Origin: Sinosporangium album
GTDB lineage: Bacteria > Actinomycetota > Actinomycetes > Streptosporangiales > Streptosporangiaceae
Direction: 5' to 3'
Assembly: GCF_900100605.1 (NCBI RefSeq)
Contig: NZ_FNCN01000035.1
Span: 1 to 62,806 of the forward strand
DNA: 62,806 nt
The notes under the pieces are model-generated. The model saw only the letters and a program-made list of their open reading frames with translations, was not told the origin of the DNA and ran no database searches. The position numbers and the translations under genes were made by a program. Below are positions 43,983-53,145 of the stretch, one piece after another. Each line of letters opens with the position of its first letter. The stretch's first letter is position 1.

Positions 43983-44846
43983 GTGGACAGCGCACCGCTC
44001 GTGGGAGAGCGCTACCAGGTGAAGTCGCAACTCAACCGGGGCGGCGAGCAGGTCTGGCGGGCCTACGACCTCCGGCTGCGGCGCGACGTGGCGATCAAGG
44101 AGATCCGCACCTCGTCCGCCGCGGGCGGCGCCGGGCCGCGCGAGGCCCGCAGACAGGCGCTGCGGGAGGCCCGTTCGGCCGGGCGGCTCAGCCATCCGGC
44201 GATCATCACGGTGCACGACCTGGTCGAGGAGGGCGGGCGCCTGTGGATCGTGACCGAGCTCATCGAGGGGCTCTCCCTGCGCGACACCGTCCTCCACGTG
44301 GGGCCCCTGCCGCCGCGCTGGACCGCCTGGATCGGCTTCCAACTCCTCGGCGCCCTGCGCCACGCCCACGGTCTGGGAGTGTTCCACCAGGCCGTCAGCC
44401 CGACCACCATCCTGCTCACCGGCAACCGCGTCGTCCTGTCGGACTTCGGCCTGGCCGGCCTCGGCCGCGACGGCCTCTCCCCGGCCGCAGCCGTACGCCC
44501 CGCCCCGGCCTACATCGCCCCTGAGAGCTTCGCCGCCGAGACCCCGACCGCCGCGGCCGACCTGTGGTCCTTCGGTGCCTCGCTCTATTTCGCGGTCGAG
44601 GGCCACCCCCCGTTCACCGGCGCCGACGTCATCACAGTCCTCAGCGGCATCAAGTCCGGCCCGAGGCCCCCCGAGAAGGCCGGCCCCCTGTGGCCCGTCC
44701 TGGAGGCGCTCCTCCAGAGCGACCCCGGCCGCCGCCTCACCACCGACCGCGCCGTCACCCTGCTCGGCGAACTGCTGCGGGAGGCGGGCGTCTCGGTCGA
44801 GCCGTACCGGCTCCCCGCGGTCCCGCCCAGCGCCTTTACATCGTAG
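43983..44846 (+). CDS. Serine/threonine protein kinase-like protein, predicted pseudokinase
   Basis: A 287-residue, soluble, kinase-domain-only protein. VAIKEI keeps the ATP-binding Lys (Lys39) and DFGLAG keeps the DFG Asp (Asp154). The catalytic loop, normally HRDxKPxN, reads HQAVSPTT, so the catalytic Asp, the Lys and the Asn are all replaced (Ala137 in place of Asp). The glycine loop is also degenerate (LNRGGEQVWRAYD). It is therefore probably inactive and acts by binding or scaffolding. The GTG at 43983 has a GGAGG site 7 bases upstream; starts at 43920 or 43947 are weaker. It is divergent from pup. Confidence 0.85.
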   Translation: MDSAPLVGERYQVKSQLNRGGEQVWRAYDLRLRRDVAIKEIRTSSAAGGAGPREARRQALREARSAGRLSHPAIITVHDLVEEGGRLWIVTELIEGLSLRDTVLHVGPLPPRWTAWIGFQLLGALRHAHGLGVFHQAVSPTTILLTGNRVVLSDFGLAGLGRDGLSPAAAVRPAPAYIAPESFAAETPTAAADLWSFGASLYFAVEGHPPFTGADVITVLSGIKSGPRPPEKAGPLWPVLEALLQSDPGRRLTTDRAVTLLGELLREAGVSVEPYRLPAVPPSAFTS

Positions 44847-44872
44847 ATTCACCTGCCGGCCGGGCTGCGGAA

Positions 44873-44917
44873 GCGGCTTAGCGAGAAGCCGCCTCCTTCA
44901 GGAGGCGGAGGAGTCAC
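44873..44917 (+). mobile_element. IS200/IS605-type right-end relic (no tnpB)
   Basis: Two overlapping hairpins: GCGGCTT/AAGCCGC (7 bp) and CCGCCTCC-TTCA-GGAGGCGG (8 bp), the latter followed by AGGAGTCAC. This hairpin, TTCA loop and AGGAGTCAC ending match the right end next to tnpB genes of actinobacterial IS200/IS605 elements. The kinase stop lies only 27 bases upstream, so no tnpB remains. A VOC gene fragment begins directly after TCAC. Confidence 0.6.
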
Positions 44918-45125
44918 GAGCCACGTCCTCTTCTCCGCGGCCGACATCACACGCGCCTACGACGAGCTCACCGCCCGAGGCGTCGCCTTCGTCCACCCCC
45001 CGACCGAGGAGCCCTGGGGCCGGCCCGCGGTGTTCACCGACCATGAGGGCAACCGGTTCCACCTCAACCCCGGCCAAGGCCTGTCCACGCGGACGATCAC
45101 CCGATGGGCCAATCTGGCGTGCTCC
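44918..45125 (+). pseudogene. VOC/glyoxalase-family protein, C-terminal remnant
   Basis: Reading in frame from just after the transposon-like end: SHVLFSAADITRAYDELTARG, then PPTEEPWGRPAVFTDHEGNRF and HLNPG. This is the second half of a vicinal-oxygen-chelate domain; the WGRPAVFTDHEGN block and the metal-ligand-type strand near the end are typical. The first half and any start codon are missing, apparently removed together with the insertion. The ORF runs on past the domain into unrelated sequence. Confidence 0.65.
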
Positions 45126-45197
45126 TGCCTGATGCGGCATCTGCCGTACGGCATATGCCACCGGAATCCGCCCGAACAGCCGACCCGGCGCCTGCCG

Positions 45198-46685
45198 TCA
45201 GGCGGTCAGGAGGCGGTGGGCGAGGTGCGGGGTGGCCGCCCAGTGCAGATGGAGGTAGGAGGCGACGACGCGGCCCGGGGCGAATCCGTCGGCACCGTCG
45301 CGCCAGCGGAATACCGGCGGGTCGGCCGAACCGGGGCTGACCGCGGTGCGGTGGAACTCGTGGCCCCGGTAGCGTTCGCCGACGCGGGTGAGGGCCGTGT
45401 CCCGCACGGCTACGGCGTCGCGGTAGCCGAGGGTGAGCCGCGGGGTCATGGTGGCGACGGCGTCGACCAGCCCGCACATGGGCAGCCCGTCGAGTTCGCG
45501 GGTGAGGTAGAGGAGACCGGCGCACTCGGCGGCGATCGTCCCGTCGAAGTCGGCCACGCTTTTCCTCAGCGGCTCATTGGCCGACAGTTCGGCCGCGTAG
45601 ACCTCGGGGAAGCCGCCGCCGACGACCAGGGCCCGCGTGCCGTCGGGCAGCGCCTCGTCGCGCAGCGGGTCGAACACCGCGACGTCCGCTCCGGCCGCGG
45701 CGAGAAGCTCGCTCTGCTCCGCGTAGCCGAAGGTGAAGGCCGCCCCGCCCGCCACTGCGACCACCGGCCGACCCGGTCCCGACCTCGGCCGCGTGTCCTC
45801 GGCGCGGGCCCCTCCCCCCGCTCCAGCACCCGAACCGGCCGCGACTGCCCCTGCTTCGCGGCCTCTGCCTTCCCCGGAGGCCGTTCCCCCGGCGGCCGGA
45901 ATCCCGGCAGTCGGAATCCCGGCGGCCGGCACGTAGCCCCCGGCGGAGGCGAGGGCGTCGGCGGGGTTCCAGGGGCGGGCGGCGAGGCCGGGGGCGCTGT
46001 GCGCGAGCCGTACGAGGGCGGGGATGTCGCAGCCGGCGGCCACGAGCTCACCGAGGGCCTCGACGGTGCGCCGGGCCTCGGCACGGCGCTCGGCGGCCGG
46101 GACGAGGCCGAGGTGGCGGGAGGGCGTCGCGACGCCGGGCGTCTTGCGCAGCGCGCCGAGCACCGGCACGCCGATCTCGTCCAGGGCGTCACGGCAGATG
46201 CGCTCGTGCCGCTCTGAGCCGAGCCCGTTGAGGATGACGCCGCCGAGCCGTACCCGGGTGTCGAACCCGGCGAACCCGGCGACGAGCGCGGCCACGGACC
46301 TGGCCTGCCCCGCGGCGTCGACCACCAGCACGACGGGGGCGTCGAGCAGCCGGGCGACGTGCGCGGTCGAGGCGTGGTCGCCCATGCCGACCACGCCGTC
46401 GTAGAGCCCCATGACCCCTTCGATCACGGCGATGTCGGCACCCGCCGCGCCGTGGAGGAACAGCGGCGCGACGAGGTCCTCGCTCTGGAGCCACGGGTCC
46501 AGGTTGCGTCCCGGGCGGCCGGTGGCGAGGGCGTGGTAGCCGGGGTCGATGTAGTCGGGGCCGACCTTGTGCGGGGAGACGGTGTGGCCGCGGTCAGCGA
46601 GCGCGGCCATGAGCCCGGTGGCGACCGTGGTCTTGCCGGTGCCCGAGGCCGGGGCGGCGACGACCAACCGGGGAACGGCTACCAT
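45198..46685 (-). CDS. cobB: Cobyrinic (hydrogenobyrinic) acid a,c-diamide synthase
   Basis: A 495-residue ATP- and glutamine-dependent amidase of cobalamin synthesis. The N-terminal dethiobiotin-synthetase-like domain has ASGTGKTTVATGLMAAL and KVGPDYIDPGYH. The C-terminal class I glutamine amidotransferase domain carries the nucleophile in AAECAGLLYLTREL. A Pro/Ala/Gly-rich linker of about 80 residues, with GIPxAGIP repeats, separates the domains. The ATG at 46685 overlaps the end of cobO by 7 bases. It is the last gene of the B12 group. Confidence 0.93.
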   Translation of the reverse strand: MVAVPRLVVAAPASGTGKTTVATGLMAALADRGHTVSPHKVGPDYIDPGYHALATGRPGRNLDPWLQSEDLVAPLFLHGAAGADIAVIEGVMGLYDGVVGMGDHASTAHVARLLDAPVVLVVDAAGQARSVAALVAGFAGFDTRVRLGGVILNGLGSERHERICRDALDEIGVPVLGALRKTPGVATPSRHLGLVPAAERRAEARRTVEALGELVAAGCDIPALVRLAHSAPGLAARPWNPADALASAGGYVPAAGIPTAGIPAAGGTASGEGRGREAGAVAAGSGAGAGGGARAEDTRPRSGPGRPVVAVAGGAAFTFGYAEQSELLAAAGADVAVFDPLRDEALPDGTRALVVGGGFPEVYAAELSANEPLRKSVADFDGTIAAECAGLLYLTRELDGLPMCGLVDAVATMTPRLTLGYRDAVAVRDTALTRVGERYRGHEFHRTAVSPGSADPPVFRWRDGADGFAPGRVVASYLHLHWAATPHLAHRLLTA

Positions 46686-47278
46686 TCGATGCCCCGCTGC
46701 CCCTTTTGCCCGGCGTCCATGGGGTGCTTGACCTTGGCCATCTCGGTGACGAGGTCGGCGGCGGCCACCAGGTCCGGATGGGCGTCGCGGCCGGTGATCA
46801 CGACGTGCTGGGAGCCGGGCCGCGCCGCGAGGGCGGCCAGCACGTCCTCGACGTCGATCCATCCCCATTTGATGGGGTAGGTGAACTCGTCCAGGACGTA
46901 CAGCCGGTAGGTCTCGGCGGCGAGATCCCGCTTGATCTGCTCCCACCCCTCACGGGCGTCGGCCGCGTGGTCCTCCTGGTCGCCCCGCTGGATCCACGAC
47001 CAGCCCTCGCCCATCTTGTGCCAGGTCACCGTGCCACCCTCGCCGGACCGGCCGAGCACCTGGAGCGCCCGCTCCTCCCCGACACGCCACTTGGCGGACT
47101 TCACGAACTGGAACACCCCGACCGGCCACCCCTGGTTCCACGCGCGCAGCGCGGTGCCGAAGGCGGCGGTCGACTTGCCCTTGCCCGGACCGGTGTGCAC
47201 AATGACCAGCGGCCGCGTGCGCCGCTGCCTGGTCGTCAGCCCGTCCTCGGGCACGACCGACGGTTTGCCCTGCGGCAT
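46679..47278 (-). CDS. cobO: Cob(I)yrinic acid a,c-diamide adenosyltransferase (CobA/CobO type)
   Basis: A 199-residue enzyme that attaches the adenosyl group to reduced cobalt. The P-loop VIVHTGPGKGKSTAAFGTA near the N-terminus and the YRLYVLDEFTYPIKWGWID segment are family hallmarks. The ATG at 47278 lies one base after the chelatase stop, and the end overlaps cobB. It acts after the a,c-diamide step catalysed by CobB. Confidence 0.95.
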   Translation of the reverse strand: MPQGKPSVVPEDGLTTRQRRTRPLVIVHTGPGKGKSTAAFGTALRAWNQGWPVGVFQFVKSAKWRVGEERALQVLGRSGEGGTVTWHKMGEGWSWIQRGDQEDHAADAREGWEQIKRDLAAETYRLYVLDEFTYPIKWGWIDVEDVLAALAARPGSQHVVITGRDAHPDLVAAADLVTEMAKVKHPMDAGQKGQRGIEW

Positions 47279-47279
47279 G

Positions 47280-49355
47280 TCAGGCCGCCCTCCTCACATC
47301 ACGCACCATGCCCGCCAGCCCGCCCGCGGCGAGATCGGACAACCGTACGGCATCGGCCCCGAGCCTGACCGCGAGCCCCTCGGCCAGGCCGAGGCGCACC
47401 GGTCCGCTCTCGCAGTCCACCACCACCGACGCGGTGCCCGACAGCAGCCCGGCGGCCCGGTGGACGTCGTCGAGCGTCCCCGACGTGGCCCTGCCGTCGG
47501 TCACGATGATCAGCAGCGGCCTGCGGGCGGGGTCGCGCATCCGCTCGACACGCAGGGTGTCGGCCGCCTTGACCAGCGCGGCGGCCAGCGGCGTGCGCCC
47601 GCCGGTCGGCAGCTCGCGCAGCCGGGCGGCGCCCGCCTCGACCGACGAGGTCGGCGGGAGGGCCAGGACGGCCCCGGCCCCCCTGAACGTGATCAGCCCC
47701 ACCTTGTCCCGGCGCTGGTAGGCGTCGAGCAGCAGGCTCATCACCGCGCCCTTCACCTCTCCCATCCGCCGCCGCGCCGCCATCGAGCCGCTGGCGTCCA
47801 CGACGAACAGCACGAGGTTGCTCTCGGTGCCCTCACGTACGGCTTCGCGCAGATCTCCGGGATGCACGAGCAGCCCGGCCCCCGCCCGGCCCCGCGCCCG
47901 CTGGTGGGGCGCGGCTGCCCTCAGCGTGGCGAGCAGGTGCGGCGACTGGAGCCTGCCGCGCGGTGTGCGGGCCGCCGTCACCCTGCCCTTGCCGGTGCGG
48001 GCGCGCGACCGCCTGCCCTCCGCGCCCTCGCCGACGCCGGGCACCCGCAGTGCCCGCACCCGGTACGGCTCCGCCACCGCGGCGACCGACTCGGGCCCGT
48101 CGCCGCCAGAGGAGTCGCCGGAGGAGTCTCCGGCCGTCTCCGCCGCGGGACCGCTCCGCGGGGCCTGCCGGGCGGCCCCGGGATCGGTGTCCGCCTGGTT
48201 CCGGGGCGGCGCGGGATCGCCCGCGGAGGCGTCCTCGCGGTCGGGCCCCGCCGTCTCCGAGGCTCCGCCCGCGTCGCCCTCCGGCGGCGCGTCCCCCGGG
48301 CCGTCGCCGCCCCCGCCTCCCGGAGGCGTGTCGTCGGGGTCGTCCTCCTCGGCCTGGTCGAGAAGGTCGTCGAGGAGGGACTCGTCGAGCCCCGGGGCGT
48401 CGAACGGGTTGCGCCGGCGCCGGTGCGGCAGGGCCAGGCGGGCCGCCTGCCGTACGTCCTCCGCGGTCACCGCGTCGCCGCCGCGCCAGGCGGCGTGGGC
48501 GATGGCGGCGCTGGCGGTGACGAGGTCGGCCCGCAGGCCGTCCACCTCGAAACCGGCGCACACCGTGGCGATCTGGCGCAGGGCCGCGTCCGGGAGCGCA
48601 ACGCCGGCCACGCGGGCGCGGGCCGCCGCGATGCGCGCGGCCAGGTCGGCCTCGGCGTCGCGCCAGCGGGCCGCGAACCCCTCGGGGTCGGCCTCGAAGG
48701 CGAGGCGGCGCCGTACCACCTCCGCGCGGGGGCCCGGGTCGCGTGAGGCGCGCACCTCGACGGTCAGGCCGAACCGGTCGAGAAGCTGCGGACGCAGCTC
48801 GCCCTCCTCCGGGTTCATGGTGCCGACCAGCAGGAACCTGGCGGCGTGCCGTACCGAGACGCCCTCACGCTCGACGTAGCAGGTGCCGAGGGCCGCGGCG
48901 TCCAGCAGGAGGTCGACGAGGTGGTCGTGGAGCAGGTTGACCTCGTCCACGTAGAGCACGCCCCGGTGGGCTGCGGCCAGCAGGCCCGGCTCGAACGCCT
49001 TGACGCCTTCGGTGAGGGCCCGCTCCAGGTCCAGCGACCCGGCGAGCCGGTCCTCCGAGGCGCCGACGGGGAGCTCCACCAGGGCCGCCGGCCGCGTCTG
49101 CGCCCTTGCCTCCGCCTCGTGGGGCCCGTCCGGGCATCCGCGGTCGGGAGCGGACGGGTCACAGGAGAAACGGCATCCGTGGACGACCTGTACGGCGGGC
49201 AGCAGAGCGGCCAGGGCCCGCACGATCGTGGACTTGGCCGTGCCCTTCTCGCCTCGGACGAGTACGCCGCCGACGCGGGGGGAGACCGCGTTGAGGATGA
49301 GCGCCAGCTTGAGGTCGTCCATCCCCACGACCGCGGTGAACGGATAGGTGCTCAT
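47280..49355 (-). CDS. Magnesium/cobalt chelatase, fused ChlI/ChlD-type subunit
   Basis: A 691-residue protein joining an AAA+ ATPase domain and a von Willebrand A domain. Walker A is GEKGTAKSTIVRAL near residues 35-48, and GVLYVDEVNLL is Walker B. An acidic, Gly/Pro-rich linker (residues ~350-480, including DQAEEDDPDD) precedes the VWA domain with the MIDAS motif VDASGSMAARR. It supplies the motor part of an ATP-dependent chelatase; here the B12 context suggests cobalt insertion with a CobN partner not in this window. The ATG at 49355 has a GGGAGGG site. Confidence 0.9.
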   Translation of the reverse strand: MSTYPFTAVVGMDDLKLALILNAVSPRVGGVLVRGEKGTAKSTIVRALAALLPAVQVVHGCRFSCDPSAPDRGCPDGPHEAEARAQTRPAALVELPVGASEDRLAGSLDLERALTEGVKAFEPGLLAAAHRGVLYVDEVNLLHDHLVDLLLDAAALGTCYVEREGVSVRHAARFLLVGTMNPEEGELRPQLLDRFGLTVEVRASRDPGPRAEVVRRRLAFEADPEGFAARWRDAEADLAARIAAARARVAGVALPDAALRQIATVCAGFEVDGLRADLVTASAAIAHAAWRGGDAVTAEDVRQAARLALPHRRRRNPFDAPGLDESLLDDLLDQAEEDDPDDTPPGGGGGDGPGDAPPEGDAGGASETAGPDREDASAGDPAPPRNQADTDPGAARQAPRSGPAAETAGDSSGDSSGGDGPESVAAVAEPYRVRALRVPGVGEGAEGRRSRARTGKGRVTAARTPRGRLQSPHLLATLRAAAPHQRARGRAGAGLLVHPGDLREAVREGTESNLVLFVVDASGSMAARRRMGEVKGAVMSLLLDAYQRRDKVGLITFRGAGAVLALPPTSSVEAGAARLRELPTGGRTPLAAALVKAADTLRVERMRDPARRPLLIIVTDGRATSGTLDDVHRAAGLLSGTASVVVDCESGPVRLGLAEGLAVRLGADAVRLSDLAAGGLAGMVRDVRRAA

Positions 49356-49672
49356 CCCGCCCTCCCGCCGTGTGAAGGCCGCGTTCGCGGCGGCGTGGGC
49401 GCGGTGTGCCGGTCGGGCATGGGGAGAAGCCTTTCGTGAGGGGGCCTTGACGTGGGGGAACCGCACGCGGGGGCGTGCCGTGGGGAGGTCACAGCCGTAC
49501 GTTCCGCCTCCCTTCCCTGCGGCTGAGGGCCGCGCGGGACGGCGGGACGGGGTCGAGGCGCCGGAACGCGGCGGGGGGCGCCTCCAGCACGCGGACGGCG
49601 GCACGGGCCACGGCAGCGCGGACCACGGCGGGGTGGCGGACGAGGGTCGGCCGGTTCACCGTCCGCGCCCGG
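49356..49672. other. 317-base gap before the chelatase gene
   Basis: GC-rich, with no convincing gene. On the minus strand the reading frame upstream of the chelatase is open but compositionally unlike protein. I see no riboswitch here; the one in this region lies further upstream. Confidence 0.4.
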
Positions 49673-49915
49673 TCAGGCCGGGGCCGGGATGGGGGTGCGG
49701 CGGTCGGCGCGCAGGGCGGCCGAACCGTACAGGCCGCCGATGGCGAGCCACAGGACGGCCTGCGTGTCGAGGGAGGCGAGGCGGAGGTCCCACAGCAGCG
49801 TGGCGGGGAACCCTGCGGGCACCTCGTCGACGGTGGGCAGGAGCAGCCGGGCGGCGGCGACGGGCACGAGGAAGGCCGCGCCCGCGGCCGTCCAGCGCGC
49901 GGAGAGCTGGCTCAC
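49673..49915 (-). CDS. Short CbtA-like cobalt transporter fragment under B12 riboswitch
   Basis: An 80-residue membrane protein. Its sequence TVDEVPAGFPATLLWDLRLASLDTQ and the following AVLWLAIGGLYGSAAL match the C-terminal part of CbtA (family length about 240 residues). Two hydrophobic helices are present. The GTG at 49915 has a near-ideal AAGGAGG site 5 bases upstream, so the short form is probably translated. The N-terminal transmembrane helices of CbtA are absent. It is the first gene after the cobalamin riboswitch. Confidence 0.65.
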   Translation of the reverse strand: MSQLSARWTAAGAAFLVPVAAARLLLPTVDEVPAGFPATLLWDLRLASLDTQAVLWLAIGGLYGSAALRADRRTPIPAPA

Positions 49916-49946
49916 GGCGACCTCCTTGGGATGACGCGTCCCACTT

Positions 49947-50082
49947 GTCGGTGCGTGACGGCCGAGTGACCTGGCTCCCCGGGTTCGACGACCCGGTCAA
50001 CAGTGGCGCGACCGCACCGGACTTTCACCGGATTTCCCTCACGCCGTCACAAAAACACCCGGAACGTACCTCGGGTTATCAC
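49947..50082 (-). ncRNA. Cobalamin (adenosylcobalamin) riboswitch
   Basis: On the minus strand the B12-box core is clear: AGGGAAATCCGGTG, AAAGTCCGGTGCGG, CGCGCCACTGT, then GGGGAGCCAGGTCAC. A perfect 8-bp P1 stem closes it (GTGACGGC at 50050-50043 with GCCGTCAC at 49962-49955). It precedes the short CbtA-like gene by about 30 bases and probably represses it, and perhaps the chelatase-cobO-cobB genes, when B12 is plentiful. Confidence 0.9.
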
Positions 50083-50146
50083 GCAGCGTCAAGCCGGTCC
50101 CACACAGCGGACACCGCCGTGGACACCCGGGGAGGCCGCCGGCGGC

Positions 50147-50176
50147 CTCGGGCCCTCGCATCGGCGAGGGCCCGAG
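50147..50176 (-). terminator. Terminator after dop
   Basis: CTCGGGCCCTCGC, loop ATCG, GCGAGGGCCCGAG: a perfect 13-bp stem about 50 bases past the dop stop. Confidence 0.8.
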
Positions 50177-50226
50177 GAGCGGTCGGCGGTCGGTCGGCGG
50201 TGGTCTGGCGGTGTTCCGGTCGGTGG

Positions 50227-51741
50227 TCAGCGGTCGCCGGTGAGGGCGGCCACCAGGTCAGCCGCGGTGCGGCAGCGGTCGAACAGCTCGCCCACGTGCG
50301 CCTTGGTGCCGCGCAGCGGCTCCAAGGTGGGGACGCGCTGGAGCGACTCCCGGCCGGGGATGTCGAAGATCACCGAATCCCAGGACGCCGCGGCCACGGA
50401 CTCGCTGTACTGGCGCAGGCAGCGCCCCCGGAAGTAGGCGCGCGTGTCGTTCGGCGGGTTCTCCACCGCGCGCTCGATCTCCTGGTCGGTGACCAGGCGC
50501 TGCATGCGGCCCCGCGCCACAAGGCGGTTGTAGAGGCCGCGTTCGGGGCGGATGTCGGAGTATTGCAGGTCGACCAGCTGCAGACGCGGGTGCGACCACG
50601 GCAGCTTGTCCCTGGTGCGGTATCCCTCCAGCAGCTCCAGCTTGGCCACCCAGTCGAGCTCGCGGGAGAGCAGGAACGGGTCCTCGGCGAGCCGGGTGAG
50701 CACCGACTCCCAGCGGTCGAGCACCTCCTTGGTGACCTCTTCGGCGGCCGTCCCGCGCTCTTCGACGTATTTGCGGGCCTGCTCCAGGTATTCCATCTGG
50801 AGCTGCACCGCGGTCATGCGCCGCCCGTCGCGGAGCTGGATCTCGTATTTGCAGGTCGGGTCGTGGGAGACCGCCCGCAGGGCGCCGACGGGGTTCTCCA
50901 CAGCGAGGTCGCGGGTGAGGAAGCCGTCCTCGATCATGGCGAGCACGAGCGAGGTGGAGCCCAGCTTGAGGTAGGTCGACAGCTCGGACATGTTGGCGTC
51001 GCCGATGATCACATGCAGGCGGCGGTACTTCTCCGGGTCGGCGTGCGGCTCGTCCCGCGTGTTGATGATCGGCCGCTTGAGCGTGGTCTCCAGGCCCACC
51101 TCGACCTCGAAGAAGTCGGCCCGCTGGCTGATCTGGAAGCCCTCGCTTCGCGAGTCCTGGCCGATGCCGACGCGGCCGGCCCCGCAGACGACCTGCCGGG
51201 AGACGAAGAAGGGCGTCAGGTGCCGCACGATGTCGGCGAACGGCGTGGCCCGGCGCATCAGGTAGTTCTCGTGGCAGCCGTACGAGGCGCCCTTGTTGTC
51301 GGTGTTGTTCTTGTAGAGCTGGATCGGGGCGTTGCCCGGCATCGCCGACGCGCGGACGGCGGCGTCATGCATGACCCGCTCGCCCGCCTTGTCCCAGATC
51401 ACCGCCGCCCGGGGGTTGGTGAGCTCGGGCGTGGAGTACTCGGGGTGGGCGTGGTCGACGTAGAGCCGCGCGCCGTTGGTCAGGATGACGTTGGCGAGCC
51501 CGAGGTCCTCGTCGGTCAGCTGGCTTGGATCGGCGACCTCACGGGCAAGATCGAAACCTCGGGCATCGCGCAGTGGGTTCTCCTCCTCGAAGTCCCACCG
51601 AGCACGGCGCGCTCTCGCCGCTGAGGCGGCGAGGTAGGCGTTGACGACCTGGGATGAGGTCACCATCGCGTTCGCGCCTGGCTGACCGGGCACGGAAATG
51701 CCGTACTCGGTCTCGATGCCCATCACTCGACGCACCGTCAT
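50227..51741 (-). CDS. dop: Depupylase/deamidase Dop
   Basis: A 504-residue homologue of PafA that deamidates the C-terminal Gln of Pup and also removes Pup from conjugates. The N-terminal [13 protein letters not shown] includes the essential Glu10. The Dop-specific insertion ([23 protein letters not shown]) follows at about residues 40-62. [18 protein letters not shown] and [25 protein letters not shown] are shared with PafA. The ATG at 51741 has an AGAGGA site; an ATG two codons earlier is too close to it. Confidence 0.95.
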   Translation of the reverse strand: MTVRRVMGIETEYGISVPGQPGANAMVTSSQVVNAYLAASAARARRARWDFEEENPLRDARGFDLAREVADPSQLTDEDLGLANVILTNGARLYVDHAHPEYSTPELTNPRAAVIWDKAGERVMHDAAVRASAMPGNAPIQLYKNNTDNKGASYGCHENYLMRRATPFADIVRHLTPFFVSRQVVCGAGRVGIGQDSRSEGFQISQRADFFEVEVGLETTLKRPIINTRDEPHADPEKYRRLHVIIGDANMSELSTYLKLGSTSLVLAMIEDGFLTRDLAVENPVGALRAVSHDPTCKYEIQLRDGRRMTAVQLQMEYLEQARKYVEERGTAAEEVTKEVLDRWESVLTRLAEDPFLLSRELDWVAKLELLEGYRTRDKLPWSHPRLQLVDLQYSDIRPERGLYNRLVARGRMQRLVTDQEIERAVENPPNDTRAYFRGRCLRQYSESVAAASWDSVIFDIPGRESLQRVPTLEPLRGTKAHVGELFDRCRTAADLVAALTGDR

Positions 51742-51826
51742 GCGCATCCTCTGTTCGTCCGGAGCCGTGTGTCCGCCGTATACATTCCCGAGCCTAGACC
51801 CTTCTTCATCCCCAACGAGCGAAGAG

Positions 51827-53074
51827 TTACGGCACAGATGCCTTTTCGCTGGATTTGTCCCCCTTGTCGGGAAGGGCACTCGGTGTGAGCCTTCCCGACC
51901 GCCGGAATTTCGCAGAAGCCCTCAGTCTAGGCCGCATCAACCGCTGCAACGGCTGCTCGGCCAGCCTGTAGATCAGATAGGAGACCGCGACCGCGGTCAC
52001 CGAGACCATGATCGAAGCCGCCCACGGCGACATTCCCTCGCGCAGTGACGGCACCATCAGCACCGCCACCGGGGTGTGAAAAAGATAGAGCGGATAGGTG
52101 ATCCCGCCCAGCGGGCCGAAACCCCGCCACCGCAACTTTCTCAGAGCACCCACTGCCATCAGCGCCATCAATACGAAAATCACCGTCACGGCCGCCACAA
52201 CCGACCATTCCTGCACCGGCATCGCCTCCGGCCCCACCAGCTGGGTACGGCCCGCCACTCGCGTCGTCGCGGCGAGTACGGCAAGAGCCCAGCACACCAC
52301 GACGAACCCCCACAGGAGCACCGACGACCCGAACCTGTGGATCAGGTACAGCGCCATCCCCGCGATGAAGTACGGCGCGTACTTGGGCATGAACAGCAGG
52401 TCCATCAGCTCGCCGCCGATCCAGCCGGCGAGCACCGAGGCCGCCAGCCACACGCCCATGAAGGCCATGCACCGCTTGAGCGTCACGCCGATGAGCATCA
52501 GCACCGCGATCAGGACATAGAACCTGAGCTCCGCCCAGAGTGACCAGTAGACCCCGTTGGCGTCCGCCACGCCGGCACCGCGCTGCACCATGGTGAGGTT
52601 CAGCAGGTACTCCCCCGGCGTCAGCTTGGGGTCCAGAGCCGTGGCCGACGTCCACCCGTAGAGCGCGGCGACGGCCAGCACGCTGAGCCAGTAAGCCGGG
52701 TAGAGCCGCACGACCCGGGACATAGCGAACCGGCCGATCCCGCGGTCCCACACGCTCATCAGGATGACGAAGCCGCTGATGACGAAGAAGAGCTCGACCC
52801 CGAGGATGCCGAGCCCGGCCAGGGGGGCGATCTCCGGGAAGAGCGAGGCCGGGCGCTCGCCCCAGACCGACTTGAAGGCCACGAAGTAGTGGAAGGCCAT
52901 CACCGCGAGCGCGGCAAGGAACCGGAGCAGGTCCAGCTCAGCGAGACGGCCATCCGACGCGGCGACCGAGCGGTTCACCCGCGAACCGCACCGAAACGTT
53001 CTTGCACGCACCCTTGGACGGCCGTCCCAGTGATCAGGTTCCGCCCCAGAAGCCCCAATTCTCCCAATGGTCAC
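51827..53074 (-). CDS. Membrane acyltransferase (acyltransferase 3 family)
   Basis: Up to 415 residues with about ten transmembrane segments. The family motif [23 protein letters not shown], with the catalytic-type His, lies near the N-terminus; [16 protein letters not shown] and the [15 protein letters not shown] segment are typical. Such enzymes transfer acyl groups to extracellular sugars, lipids or antibiotics. The true start may be GTG 52978, since the first 32 residues of the longest form look non-native. It separates dop from arc, which are usually neighbours; its DNA is slightly less GC-biased. Confidence 0.85.
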   Translation of the reverse strand: MTIGRIGASGAEPDHWDGRPRVRARTFRCGSRVNRSVAASDGRLAELDLLRFLAALAVMAFHYFVAFKSVWGERPASLFPEIAPLAGLGILGVELFFVISGFVILMSVWDRGIGRFAMSRVVRLYPAYWLSVLAVAALYGWTSATALDPKLTPGEYLLNLTMVQRGAGVADANGVYWSLWAELRFYVLIAVLMLIGVTLKRCMAFMGVWLAASVLAGWIGGELMDLLFMPKYAPYFIAGMALYLIHRFGSSVLLWGFVVVCWALAVLAATTRVAGRTQLVGPEAMPVQEWSVVAAVTVIFVLMALMAVGALRKLRWRGFGPLGGITYPLYLFHTPVAVLMVPSLREGMSPWAASIMVSVTAVAVSYLIYRLAEQPLQRLMRPRLRASAKFRRSGRLTPSALPDKGDKSSEKASVP

Positions 53075-53099
53075 TCACGCGCTCGCCCCGGATACGGCG

Positions 53100-53131
53100 G
53101 CGGCCCCGCACCGGGGACGGTGCGGGGCCGC
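53100..53131 (-). terminator. Terminator after arc
   Basis: GCGGCCCCGCACC, loop GGGGAC, GGTGCGGGGCCGC: a perfect 13-bp stem 14 bases past the arc stop. Confidence 0.8.
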
Positions 53132-53145
53132 GGACGTGTGAGCTC

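Noticed and set aside
43431-44852. 473-codon minus-strand ORF across pup upstream region and the kinase
   Set aside because: Antisense to the kinase and overlapping pup; no protein-like composition.
45030-46217. 395-codon plus-strand ORF opposite cobB
   Set aside because: Only its first ~30 codons correspond to the VOC remnant; the rest is antisense to cobB with no domain.
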